From: Kineosporia sp. NBRC 101731
GTDB taxonomy: Bacteria > Actinomycetota > Actinomycetes > Actinomycetales > Kineosporiaceae
Direction: 5' to 3'
Assembly (NCBI RefSeq): GCF_030269305.1
Contig: NZ_BSTC01000006.1
Location: 62,001 to 126,000 of the forward strand
Length of the DNA stretch: 64,000 nt
Shown here: positions 50,237-59,035 of the stretch, in pieces
How the letters are laid out: every line of letters begins with the position of its first letter
How positions within the stretch are numbered: the stretch's first letter is position 1
Position numbers and translations under genes: made by a program
Notes under the pieces: generated by a model
Seen by the model: the letters and a program-made list of their open reading frames with translations, nothing else
Told to the model about the DNA's origin: nothing
Databases searched by the model: none

Positions 50237-50968
50237 TCAGGCCGTGTACATCGCGCCGAGCATCGGAGGGTCGATCCGCCGGTGCGGACGCAGGCCCAGT
50301 CGCAGGGGTGGTGCGGCACGGCCGGGTGATACCCGGACCGGTCCGCTGATGGCCCGGCACGGTGAGGTGGGCGCGGGATGCGTGCGAAAGATCCGGCCGG
50401 GCACGGTCAGGTAGGCGAACATGTGCCAGCGACCGGGAGGTACCCGGTCCAGGTCGAAGCGCCCGGCGCCGGTCAGGCAGCAACGCACCGGATCTCCCTC
50501 GAACGCGGGCCGGGGGAAGAGCCCGACGAAGAGTAGGCCCGCCGCGCCCGGCGGTGGAATCACCACTCCGTGCACCGACCCTCCGCACGGCGCGGACGAC
50601 CGGTCCTCCTCCGCGGGCTGCTCCGGCAGCGGCCGCCAGCCCCGGCTCTCGCGGAAGGCCAGGGGCGAGAGGCCGACGCTCTGCCGGAAGCGGGTGCCGA
50701 AGGTGCCGAGGCTGGCGTACGACACCCGGAGGCTGATGTCGGTCACGTTCAAGGAGGTGGTGAGCAGGAGCCGTTTCGCCTCGGCGATCCGGACGGCGCT
50801 CAGGTAGCGCGCCGGAGGCAGCCCGGTCACCTGATGGAAGACGCGGGTGAAGTGGTACTTGCTGAACATGGCGACCCGGGCCATGTCGTCGATCGTGAAG
50901 GGTTCGCCCAGGCGTTCGTGCATGGCGTCGACGACTCGCTCGACCGCCGTCTCGGCGTCGCTCGGCAT
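50237..50968 (-). CDS. AraC-family regulator
   Basis: The 243-residue protein has its AraC DNA-binding domain first (about 1-100: SKYHFTRVFHQVTGLPPARYL and ISLRVSYASLGTFGTRFRQSVG) and an effector-like C-terminal half of about 130 residues. The order matches the AraC protein at 34592-35377, and the two helix-turn-helix cores are alike. The ATG at 50968 follows GGGGGG; a GTG at 50989 lacks a ribosome binding site. It is separated from the P450 gene upstream by 92 bp and from the HxlR gene downstream by 120 bp. Confidence 0.8.
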   Translation of the reverse strand: MPSDAETAVERVVDAMHERLGEPFTIDDMARVAMFSKYHFTRVFHQVTGLPPARYLSAVRIAEAKRLLLTTSLNVTDISLRVSYASLGTFGTRFRQSVGLSPLAFRESRGWRPLPEQPAEEDRSSAPCGGSVHGVVIPPPGAAGLLFVGLFPRPAFEGDPVRCCLTGAGRFDLDRVPPGRWHMFAYLTVPGRIFRTHPAPTSPCRAISGPVRVSPGRAAPPLRLGLRPHRRIDPPMLGAMYTA

Positions 50969-51060
50969 TCTCGGCCCCCCAGATGGCACCGTTCTGCTGA
51001 GTGACCGTTATATGTGCTAAGAAACCGTTTAGCAACCGTTAGTAGAGCATCTCGCTATTG

Positions 51061-52401
51061 CTAAAAGCGCTGGTGGTAACCCACCGTGGTGGGAGCCAGC
51101 CGCATGATGCCCAGACCGGGCGCCGCGGCCGGCTCCGGCGTCATCAGCTCCAGGTCGTGGCATCGGGTCAGCAGACCCAGGATCGTGCCCATCTCCAGCT
51201 CGGCGAACCGTGTGCCCAGGCAGGCGTGCAGCCCACCGCCCTGGTTGAGCAGACCCGACCGGGCCACACCGCCGGCGTCCCGATCCGGGGCGAAGCGCCC
51301 GGGGTCGAACCGGTCGGGGTCCGGGTAGAGATCCTCGTCCCGATGGGTCACAGGCGGGCAGAACAGCGTCTGCCAGCCGGCCGGCACGGTGAAGTCCCCC
51401 ACACGGTAGGCGGTGGCCGTCTGGCGGGTCAGCATCGTGGTCACCGGGCGCAGCCGCTGCGCCTCCAGCAGGCACCGGGAGAGCTCACCGGCCCGGCGCA
51501 GCGGGGCCAGGTCGTCGTCCTCGACCACGTCCACCGGGCCGGGCAGGAGATCACACACCTCGTCACGCACGCGGCGGGCGATCGCCGGATGCTGCAGCAG
51601 GAGAACGAGCGCCCAGCCGGTCTGGGCCGACGTCGTCTCGTAGGCGGCGTACACGAGAATCATGATCAGGCCACCGAGAGTCTCGTCGTCCATCGGCTCG
51701 GAGGCGGTGCTGCGCACGAGATGGCCCAGGAAGCCGTAACGTTCGGGGTCCGGATCCTGCCGTACGCGCTCCAGGTAGGGCCGCATCAGCTCGAAGGCCT
51801 CCCGGCGGGCCCGGTTACGGCGGATCAATCGGGGCAACGGTGCGTTCGCCGGGAGGAAGAATTCCATCCCGGCCGCGATGTCGGTGAACAGCCGCCGGAA
51901 CCGGGGGCGGTACGGCTCGAACTCCGGTCCGAGGAAGATCCGCATTGCGATCCGCATCGACACGTCGTCCAGCTCGGTGCCGATGTCGAAGGTTCCCTCG
52001 GTGCCCAGCCGGCCCAGCCAGGCACGGACCTCCGCGGCCATGGCGGTCAGGTAGGCGTCGTGGTGGTGGGAACGGAACGCCGGCATCAGCGCGTCCCGCT
52101 GCCGCAGGTAGACCTCGTGGTCGGCGGCCTGCATCACCGCCCCGAACATCGGCCGGAGCCACTGGTAGACCGGTGCGACCGCGAGAACCGTCTCGGGCTG
52201 GGCAATCGCAGCCTTGCTCTCGGCCGGCCCGACCACCACCGCCGCCCGCCGGGGTCCCATCCGGACCGTGAACACCGGACCCTGTTCCCGCTGCCCGCGC
52301 CGCATCAGGGCGACCGGGTCACGCATGAACTCGCCCAGGTTGCCGATGAACCGGCCCCCGCTGATCAGCGGGGGCGTCCGGCTGCCGGTCAGGAGGGTCA
52401 T
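51061..52401 (-). CDS. Cytochrome P450
   Basis: The 446-residue haem monooxygenase has an I-helix YAAYETT, the ExxR motif (EAQRLRP) and the haem-ligand region QGGGLHACLG with Cys as fifth ligand. The Phe normally seven residues before that Cys is not present in standard form. Length and N-terminus suit the CYP51/CYP110-like bacterial group rather than the compact CYP107 type. It overlaps the methyltransferase gene upstream by four bases, so the pair is one transcript. A tailoring role in the enediyne locus is inferred from position. Confidence 0.85.
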   Translation of the reverse strand: MTLLTGSRTPPLISGGRFIGNLGEFMRDPVALMRRGQREQGPVFTVRMGPRRAAVVVGPAESKAAIAQPETVLAVAPVYQWLRPMFGAVMQAADHEVYLRQRDALMPAFRSHHHDAYLTAMAAEVRAWLGRLGTEGTFDIGTELDDVSMRIAMRIFLGPEFEPYRPRFRRLFTDIAAGMEFFLPANAPLPRLIRRNRARREAFELMRPYLERVRQDPDPERYGFLGHLVRSTASEPMDDETLGGLIMILVYAAYETTSAQTGWALVLLLQHPAIARRVRDEVCDLLPGPVDVVEDDDLAPLRRAGELSRCLLEAQRLRPVTTMLTRQTATAYRVGDFTVPAGWQTLFCPPVTHRDEDLYPDPDRFDPGRFAPDRDAGGVARSGLLNQGGGLHACLGTRFAELEMGTILGLLTRCHDLELMTPEPAAAPGLGIMRLAPTTVGYHQRF

Positions 52402-53264
52402 GGCCGGTCACCTCCCGGGGCGGTGCCGCGAACGCACCACACCTCCCAGTGGGTCAGGAACGAGCCCCGCTCGTCGCGGACCGCCTCCATCCGGCGGGCC
52501 ATCTCGGCCCGGGCCGCGGGTAGCCGGTCCGGCGGAATCTGTTCCAGCACGACCCGTCCCGCCGTCTGCCAGAGCCAGTCCCACCACTGGTCCGGGCCGG
52601 TGAAGACCAGATCCAGGTGCTCCTGCGCGAGCTCGACCCCGACCAGACCCGACCGGCGCAGCAGGTCCTGGGCTCCGTCCCGGCTGCGCAAGGGGCTGGA
52701 GTCGCGGCCCGGTACCGGTGGCAGGCCGCCCTCGAGGAAGGGCAGCGCCCCGGCCGTCACCTCGAAGAACGCCGGATCGTCGGCGCCGAACAGGCTCATC
52801 GCGAAAGTTCCACCGGGGCGCAGAAGATCGTGGTAGACGCGGATCGCGGCGGCGGGGTCGGGCAGCATGAAGACCACCAGCCCGGCGGTGATCGCGTCGA
52901 ACGATCCGGGTGCGAATGCCGGGTCGGAGGCGTCACCGGTGCTCACCGCGACCTGACCCAGGCCCGCCCCGGCGGCCAGGGCGGCCGTTCGGGCGACCAT
53001 CTCCGGGGAGACGTCGATAGCGGTCACCGACCCGCCGGAGCCCACCGCCCGGGCCGCCGGGAAGGTGCAGGCGCCCCGGCCGCAGCCCAGGTCCAGCACG
53101 TCATCGCCCGGACGGAGCGGAACTCTCGCGACGAGCCGCTGCCCGATGAGGGAGAAGAACTCCACCCCGGTGCGGTCGTAGGACGGCGCGGCCCGGTCGA
53201 AGACCTCGGCCAGGTGCGCGGTCGTCTGCTGTTCCGGTGGGTTCCCGGTTCCCGTCTGCTGCAA
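52398..53264 (-). CDS. SAM-dependent methyltransferase (UbiE/class I type)
   Basis: The 288-residue enzyme has the class I fold: motif I VLDLGCGRGACTFPAA, VTAIDVSPEMV, a middle DAITAGLVVFMLPDP and LLRPGGTFAMSLFG. UbiE-like enzymes methylate quinones or polyketides. The start is TTG 53264 with an AAGGGATGGGA ribosome binding region. It precedes and overlaps the P450 gene, suggesting sequential tailoring of one product. Methyl acceptor unknown. Confidence 0.85.
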   Translation of the reverse strand: MQQTGTGNPPEQQTTAHLAEVFDRAAPSYDRTGVEFFSLIGQRLVARVPLRPGDDVLDLGCGRGACTFPAARAVGSGGSVTAIDVSPEMVARTAALAAGAGLGQVAVSTGDASDPAFAPGSFDAITAGLVVFMLPDPAAAIRVYHDLLRPGGTFAMSLFGADDPAFFEVTAGALPFLEGGLPPVPGRDSSPLRSRDGAQDLLRRSGLVGVELAQEHLDLVFTGPDQWWDWLWQTAGRVVLEQIPPDRLPAARAEMARRMEAVRDERGSFLTHWEVWCVRGTAPGGDRP

Positions 53265-53429
53265 GAGATCCCATCCCTTCTAGGACAACCTTCCGCGCCA
53301 GTATTGGGTTTTCCGTGGGCCCGGCGTTCTCCCAGGTTGCGCCGGTCTGCGCAAGTTCCAAGAAGGAGTCTCCTCGTCCAGGTCCCTAGCATCGGTACGG
53401 GAGCGACTTTCCGATGATGGGAGAAGCCA

Positions 53430-54143
53430 GTGGGCGTCCTGGGACTGCACAACGAATGTCCTCCGACCAACTATGGCGGTGAGGATGCGTCGGACATCGC
53501 CGAAGGGCTCGTCGCCGACGCCGTCGCCACCGCCGCCACGCTCCGCTCGGTCCGTGACTGCATGGACGCGCTCGCCAGCCTGGACGACACCGTGCGCTGC
53601 GTGGTGGAGGCCTCGGCCGGGGCCGTTGCCCCGGACGGGACCTTCGACCGATCGGTCGTGGCCGGCAAGATGACGGAGGTCCTGGCCACCTACGACGCCT
53701 GTTTCAAGGCGATCAGTGGCACCGTCGAGCACATCGACCTGGCGGTCAAGCAGTACGACAACCTGCAGGCCTACGCCGCGCTGGCCCTCGGCAAAGGACG
53801 CGACGAATGCTACGAGCAGCGACTTCAGCAACTCGGTGAGGGTGGCTTCCAGGGGATGGCGCAGGCACGGATCGCGTTGCTGCGAAAACTCCGGGTGCGG
53901 GTGCAGTTGTTGCAGCGGATGGAGGACTTCGGGCACGAGATCCTGTCCGGCTTCGACTTCAACACCTTCTTCCTGACCTTCATGCAGCCGATGCGCGACC
54001 TGGCGGTCTCCGCCGGTGATCTCTACAACGAGACGCTGCGGGGCGCCCTGGTCGCGTACGACACGCTGGTCAGGGTGTGCGACATGGCCGAGGGGAGGCC
54101 GACCACGACGTTGCGGCGGCAGATGGCGACGAGCCCGGCCTGA
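53430..54143 (+). CDS. Hypothetical all-helical protein, 237 residues
   Basis: GTG 53430 follows GGGAGA. The product is predicted almost entirely helical, with amphipathic segments (SVRDCMDALASLDDTVRCVVE, RIALLRKLRVRVQLLQRMED) and several scattered Cys. There is no signal peptide, membrane helix or recognised domain. It is divergent from the methyltransferase gene with a 165-bp promoter region. No function proposed. Confidence 0.65.
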   Translation: MGVLGLHNECPPTNYGGEDASDIAEGLVADAVATAATLRSVRDCMDALASLDDTVRCVVEASAGAVAPDGTFDRSVVAGKMTEVLATYDACFKAISGTVEHIDLAVKQYDNLQAYAALALGKGRDECYEQRLQQLGEGGFQGMAQARIALLRKLRVRVQLLQRMEDFGHEILSGFDFNTFFLTFMQPMRDLAVSAGDLYNETLRGALVAYDTLVRVCDMAEGRPTTTLRRQMATSPA

Positions 54144-54247
54144 GCGCCGCCTCTCCTGTGACTGCGTCCGGCGGTGTGGGCCCGGGCCTACGCCGCCGGA
54201 CGTAGCATGGGCACCCGTACAGCCACCGACGGGGCGGAGGTAGTCAG

Positions 54248-54718
54248 GTGTCCGAGACCTTTCAGGGCGAGCTGGTCTGCGAACAGGTCGGCGCGTGGAC
54301 CTATGTGACGGTGCCGCCGGAGGTGGCCCGGAGGCTGGGAGTGAAGTCCCGGCTCCCGGTGCGGGGCGAGGTGGCCGGCGCCGAACGGGCCGGCTTCACC
54401 GGCTCGGTGATGAGCGGTCCGGCCGGTCACTACATCGTGGTGAACCAGGCGGTCCGGGCGGCCGCCGGGGTCCGGGCCGGTGACGAGGTCACGGTGACCA
54501 TCTCGCCCGACGCCGCTACCCGCACCGTCGAGGTGCCCGACGATCTGACCACCGCGCTGGCCGCCGAGCCGGCCGCGCACGACTTCTTCGACCAGCTCTC
54601 CTACTCCCGCAAGAAGGAGTACGTCAGCTGGATCACCGGGGCCAAGCAGGCGCAGACGAGAGAGCGGCGCATCGGGCAGGCGATCGAGAAGCTTTCCGCG
54701 AGGCTGTATCTCAAGTAG
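54248..54718 (+). CDS. DUF1905 / YdeI-like protein
   Basis: The 156-residue protein has an N-terminal beta-barrel of the DUF1905 type (WTYVTVPPEVARRLG, VRGEVAGAERAGFTGSVM, HYIVVNQAVRAAAGVRAGD). Its C-terminal YdeI/OmpD-associated helix pair contains SYSRKKEYVSWITGAKQAQT and RIGQAIEKLSA. These small cytoplasmic proteins are widespread and of unclear function. GTG 54248 follows GGAGGTAG. It lies 62 bp before the di-domain SRPBCC gene, perhaps in the same transcript. Confidence 0.88.
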   Translation: MSETFQGELVCEQVGAWTYVTVPPEVARRLGVKSRLPVRGEVAGAERAGFTGSVMSGPAGHYIVVNQAVRAAAGVRAGDEVTVTISPDAATRTVEVPDDLTTALAAEPAAHDFFDQLSYSRKKEYVSWITGAKQAQTRERRIGQAIEKLSARLYLK

Positions 54719-54780
54719 AAGGCGTCGGGCCCCGACCGATCGGGCCGGTTTCCTGCCGGCCCCGAACGCCGGAGGCCACA

Positions 54781-55830
54781 GTGTCCGTCATCAACGAAAC
54801 CATCGCGTCCAACGGAGCCGGGGAGCCGTCCGACCAGGCCTGGCCGGACTTCCGGGAACTGGAACCGGCGAGCGCCCGGGCGGTCTTCCCGCCGTTGAAC
54901 GCCGCCGCGGCCCGTTCGATCGTGCAGGACCGCTGGGAGCGGCTGGTCGCGGTGGCCGAGATACCCCATCCGGTGCAACGGGTCTGGGACGCGCTCACCA
55001 CTCCTGACGAGATCCGGCACTGGCTCGCGGTGGTGCGGGGGCCGGTCGCCGAGATCGGGACCGACTACGTACTCGACTTCGAGGACGGCGAGTTCTTCCA
55101 GTGCCACACGCTCCAGGCGCAGGCGCCCGGCCCCGCCGGTGCCGTGCTCAAGCACTACTGGCGATGGGTCGGAGTGGGCCCGGCGACCCGGGTGATCTGG
55201 GAGCTGCGGCCGGTCGAGGGCGGCACCCGGGTGACCGCCATCGAGGAGGCCTACAACCCTCCCTCGGACTGGCGGGGCTGGAACGGTAACGGCTGGCCCG
55301 GGATTCTCGACCAGCTCTCGGGCTACCTGCGCACGGGTACGACCTGGCGCTGGCCCTGGCGGCGGATGGGGCCCTACGTACAGATCGAGCTGGAGTCCAC
55401 GCCGTACGACGCTTGGGAGATGCTGTCCCGGCCGGAGGCCCTGCGGTACTGGCTCCAGCGCCGGTTCGGGTCGTTCACCCCGGGAGATCGGCTGACCCTG
55501 GTGATGGGCGACGCCAGCGGCATCGTCGAGATGCACGTCGACCGGCACGTCGAACCCAACCAGGCCTTCCCCTCCTACCTGCCCTGGCTGGAGTTCCGGC
55601 TGAAGCGCCCGTCGTGGACCACCGAGCTGAGCGGAAAGCTCTACATCGAGCCCGCCGGACTGGACCGCGCGCTGTTCCAGGTCTTCCTGGAGAACTGGGA
55701 CAACCTGCCGGCGGACATCCAGCTCTCCGAACGGAGGATCGTGGCGGCGTTCCTGCGCGACTCCATGGTGCGGGCGCAGAACATGTGCGGCCCCCTGCCC
55801 ACCCCCGGGCACCCGCACGGCTGGGCCTGA
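54781..55830 (+). CDS. Di-domain SRPBCC (START-fold) protein, 349 residues
   Basis: Two START-like domains follow a 55-residue leader. The first (about 55-185) begins VAEIPHPVQRVWDALTTPDE and ends with a helix containing GNGWPGILDQL (about 169-179), close to the C-terminal helix pattern of CalC. The second (about 195-330) begins YVQIELESTPYDAWEMLSR. Alternatives are a CalC-like protection protein or an aromatase/cyclase-like biosynthetic protein, since type II PKS di-domain cyclases have the same fold and length. GTG start. It ends 10 bp before a P450 gene, so they are co-transcribed. Confidence 0.75.
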   Translation: MSVINETIASNGAGEPSDQAWPDFRELEPASARAVFPPLNAAAARSIVQDRWERLVAVAEIPHPVQRVWDALTTPDEIRHWLAVVRGPVAEIGTDYVLDFEDGEFFQCHTLQAQAPGPAGAVLKHYWRWVGVGPATRVIWELRPVEGGTRVTAIEEAYNPPSDWRGWNGNGWPGILDQLSGYLRTGTTWRWPWRRMGPYVQIELESTPYDAWEMLSRPEALRYWLQRRFGSFTPGDRLTLVMGDASGIVEMHVDRHVEPNQAFPSYLPWLEFRLKRPSWTTELSGKLYIEPAGLDRALFQVFLENWDNLPADIQLSERRIVAAFLRDSMVRAQNMCGPLPTPGHPHGWA

Positions 55831-55840
55831 GGAGGCACTG

Positions 55841-57103
55841 ATGACCACGTCCCGGACACATCCCGGAACCGAGGCCGAGCCCGACGTCCTGATGCAGCTC
55901 CTGATGCCGGAGGGACGGGACGACCCCTACCCGATCTATGCCCGGCTCCGGCACGAGTCCCCGCTCTACGCAAGCCAGTTCGGCGCCTACCTGATCAGTC
56001 GCCACGAGGACGTGGACCGCGTGCTGAAGCGGGCCGACCTCTTCCCGGGGGTAGACCCGGAGATGATGGACCAGATGTTCCCCCAGGCGGTCGAGCACGA
56101 GGCGTTCGAGGTGCTGGTGACCGCTCTGGTGGGGAGCAACCCGCCGAAGCACACCCGGTTGCGCGGGCTGATCGGGAACGGGTTCACCGCCCGTCGCCTG
56201 GCCGGCCTGCGTCACGGGCTGGAGCACCGCACGGAACAGGTGCTGGCCGACGTCGCCGAACGGCTGCGCTCGGGGGAGACCGTGGACCTGCACGAGTCGA
56301 TCTCCATGCCGATCCCCATGCACATGATCTCGGACCTGATCGGTATTCCGGAGGCCGACCGGAGGCGGCTGGCCCAAGGGGTGCCGGAGATGATGAATGT
56401 GGTCGACCCGGCGGCCACGCCCGAGGCGGTGCAGCGGGCCGACGAGGCGTTCCGCGCTCTGGGGGAGTATCTGGACGGCCTGATCGCCCGGCGCCGGTCC
56501 GACCCCCGCGACGACCTGGTGTCCATGCTGGTGGCGGCGCGGGACGAGGAATCGGGCCGGGTGGACGACAAGGAACTGCGCAACCTGCTCTTCACACTCT
56601 GGTCGGCCGGTTTCGAGACCACGGCGACGGCGATCGACAACGCCGTGCTGCTGCTCCTGGCCGACCCGTCCCGGTCCCGCTGGTTGGAGAACGAGCAGAG
56701 TACGGCGAGTTTCGTCACGGAGACCCTGCGGTACGAGCCGTCGGTCCACGTGGCCCCCGGTATCCGGTTCGCGGCCCAGGACGTGGAGCTGAGCGGGGGA
56801 ACAGTGCCGGCCGGAGCCCAGGTGCGGTTGCTCATCGGTTCGGCCAACCGGGACGGGGAGGTGTTCGAGAACGGTGACACGTTTGACCCGGGCCGTCCGA
56901 CGGTGGCCTCGGCCCGGCCGCTCAGTTTCGGCGCGGGTATCCATTACTGCCTCGGAGCCGGGCTTTCCATGGTGGAGATGGGGGTGTTGCTACCTCGTCT
57001 GCATCACCTGTTCCCGAGCCTGGTTCTGGCGGGACCGCCGGTGCGCCGCCGTTCCATCCCGCTACGTGATTTCGCTGCGATCCCCGTTCGTCTCGCGGAC
57101 TGA
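55841..57103 (+). CDS. Cytochrome P450 (CYP107-like)
   Basis: The 420-residue P450 is of the compact soluble actinobacterial type. The I-helix has AGFETTA, the K-helix ExxR is in TETLRYEP and the haem loop is LSFGAGIHYCLGA. The conserved HTRLR and NGFTARRL segments are present. AGGAGG lies just before ATG 55841, 10 bp after the di-domain SRPBCC stop. Such enzymes tailor polyketides by hydroxylation, epoxidation or cross-linking; the substrate here is unknown and the link to the enediyne is positional. Confidence 0.92.
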   Translation: MTTSRTHPGTEAEPDVLMQLLMPEGRDDPYPIYARLRHESPLYASQFGAYLISRHEDVDRVLKRADLFPGVDPEMMDQMFPQAVEHEAFEVLVTALVGSNPPKHTRLRGLIGNGFTARRLAGLRHGLEHRTEQVLADVAERLRSGETVDLHESISMPIPMHMISDLIGIPEADRRRLAQGVPEMMNVVDPAATPEAVQRADEAFRALGEYLDGLIARRRSDPRDDLVSMLVAARDEESGRVDDKELRNLLFTLWSAGFETTATAIDNAVLLLLADPSRSRWLENEQSTASFVTETLRYEPSVHVAPGIRFAAQDVELSGGTVPAGAQVRLLIGSANRDGEVFENGDTFDPGRPTVASARPLSFGAGIHYCLGAGLSMVEMGVLLPRLHHLFPSLVLAGPPVRRRSIPLRDFAAIPVRLAD

Positions 57104-57152
57104 TGCGCAGATCGCTGTAGAAACATGAACCAATTGAGGTTAGGGTCGTTCC

Positions 57153-58166
57153 ATGGCTGATGTGATCTCCGTCTCTGGCCTGAGAAAACGCCTGGGCCGC
57201 TCCGACGTGCTGGACGGCCTGTCGCTCTCGGCGGCCGAGGGCAGTGTGGTGGGTCTGCTCGGTCCTAACGGGGCCGGGAAGACCACCACCGTCCGGGTTC
57301 TCAGCACTCTCCTGAAACCGGACGCCGGCACCGTCGAGATCTGCGGCGTCGATGTGGCCCGCGACCCGTCGCGGGTGCGCCATCTGATCGGGCTCACCGG
57401 CCAGTTCGCCGCGGTCGATCCCATCCTCACCGGGCGGGAGAACCTCGAGCTGGTGGCCCGGTTGTATCGGATCCGCCGGGCCGAGGCCCGGCGCCGGGCC
57501 GGTGAGGTGATCGAGCGTTTCGGGCTGTCCGAGGTGGCGGGTCAGCAGGTACGCACCTACTCCGGCGGGATGCGGCGCCGTCTCGACCTGGCCGCGAGCA
57601 TCCTGATCCGGCCCCGGGTGCTCTTCCTCGACGAACCGACCACCGGGCTCGACCTGGAGGCCCGCCTCGGCCTGTGGGACGAGATCCAGGGGCTGGCCCG
57701 GGGAGGCGCGACCATCCTGCTGACCACGCAGTACCTCGACGAGGCCGATCATCTGGCCGACTCGGTGACGGTGCTGGATCACGGGCGCACGGTGGCCCAG
57801 GGCACGCCCGACCAGCTGAAGACCCGGATTGGTGGTGACCGGGTGGAGTTCCTCCTGGCCGATCCCGCCGACCTCGACCGGGCGGTCGCGGTGGTGCGGC
57901 ACGACGGAGTGGACGAACCGGTGACCGATCGCATCCTGGCCCAGATCACGGTGCCGCTGGTGGGTGACGTGACCTCCGTCAACGAGCACCTGCGGGCCCT
58001 GCACGCGGCGGGCATCGCCCTGGTGACGCACTCGGTGCGGCGCCCCACCCTCGACGACGTCTTTCTCACTCTGACCGGCCGGCGCATCAAACCCGGCGCA
58101 CCACCGCCGGACCGGTCCGGGTCGAGCGCCCACCCGATCGACGAGCCGGAGGAGGCCCAGCCATGA
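57153..58166 (+). CDS. DrrA-type antibiotic exporter ATPase
   Basis: The 337-residue ATPase has Walker A (GPNGAGKTT), a Q-loop (GLTGQFAAVDPILTGRENL), the signature YSGGMRRRLDLAA, Walker B (VLFLDEPTTGLD) and H-loop (LTTQYLDEA, a Gln in place of the usual His as in DrrA). A DUF4162-type C-terminal domain follows. It matches daunorubicin-resistance DrrA proteins that with DrrB export hydrophobic natural products. It overlaps the permease gene by four bases. It is 49 bp after the P450, so it may belong to that transcript. Confidence 0.92.
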   Translation: MADVISVSGLRKRLGRSDVLDGLSLSAAEGSVVGLLGPNGAGKTTTVRVLSTLLKPDAGTVEICGVDVARDPSRVRHLIGLTGQFAAVDPILTGRENLELVARLYRIRRAEARRRAGEVIERFGLSEVAGQQVRTYSGGMRRRLDLAASILIRPRVLFLDEPTTGLDLEARLGLWDEIQGLARGGATILLTTQYLDEADHLADSVTVLDHGRTVAQGTPDQLKTRIGGDRVEFLLADPADLDRAVAVVRHDGVDEPVTDRILAQITVPLVGDVTSVNEHLRALHAAGIALVTHSVRRPTLDDVFLTLTGRRIKPGAPPPDRSGSSAHPIDEPEEAQP

Positions 58167-59005
58167 CGTCGACCACCCGGCCCGAGGAGATCACCACCGG
58201 TCCACCGGTCCCGTCCGGGGCCGCCGCCGGTGGCGTGCTCTGGTTCCTCAGCGATGCGGCCCTGCTGACGCTGCGCACGATCAAGCACACCGTGCGGCGG
58301 CCCGATCAGCTGATGGCGGCGGTACTGCAGCCGATGATGTTCTTCATCCTCTTCACCTACGTCTTCGGCGGCGCGATCTCGGTGCCCGGCAACGACTACA
58401 AGCAGTTCGTGCTGCCGGGGGTGTTCGGGCAGATCGTGGTGTTCGGCGGCATCGCCGGCATGTGCGTGGGCATTGCCGAAGACATGCGCAACGGCATGAT
58501 GGACCGGTTCCGTAGTCTGCCGATGCACACCTCGGCGGTGCTGCTCGGCCGCACCGTGGCCGAAGCCCTGCGCAACTTCGTCGCGGTGATCGTGACCGGC
58601 GCGGTGGCCTATGCCTTCGGCTACCGGTTGCACGGCAGTTTCCTCCAGGTGCTGGGTGGTATCGGGGTTCTCGTGTTCTTCGGCTTCGCCGTGTGCTGGG
58701 TGCTGGCGGTCGTCGGCGTCACCGCGAGCAGCGCCGAAGGTGCCCAGACCACCGCCATGCCCTGGGTTTTCCTGTTCGGCTTCGTCAGTTCGGCGTTCGT
58801 ACCGTCCGAGTCGATGCCGGGCTGGTTGCGCCCGTTCAGCGACAACAGCCCGGTCACCCTCACGATCAACACCGCCCGTGACCTGTTCGCGGGAGCCGAC
58901 CCGGGTGGCGACGCCACCGCGTCCTTGCTCTGGTCGGCCGGACTGCTCGTTGTCTTCGTGCCGCTGGCGACAGCGCTCTTCCGACGGGCCACGGCCCGCA
59001 CCTGA
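58163..59005 (+). CDS. DrrB-type ABC-2 exporter permease
   Basis: The 280-residue permease has about six hydrophobic helices and the ABC-2 signature region (FVSSAFVPSESMPGWLRPFSDNSPVT) near the C-terminus. Its ATG overlaps the ATPase stop (ATGA). With the DrrA-type subunit it forms an ABC-2 exporter in the cytoplasmic membrane, here a candidate efflux pump for the locus product. Confidence 0.92.
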   Translation: MTSTTRPEEITTGPPVPSGAAAGGVLWFLSDAALLTLRTIKHTVRRPDQLMAAVLQPMMFFILFTYVFGGAISVPGNDYKQFVLPGVFGQIVVFGGIAGMCVGIAEDMRNGMMDRFRSLPMHTSAVLLGRTVAEALRNFVAVIVTGAVAYAFGYRLHGSFLQVLGGIGVLVFFGFAVCWVLAVVGVTASSAEGAQTTAMPWVFLFGFVSSAFVPSESMPGWLRPFSDNSPVTLTINTARDLFAGADPGGDATASLLWSAGLLVVFVPLATALFRRATART

Positions 59006-59035
59006 GAACGCCGGACCCGGACGGGAGGGCATGAC

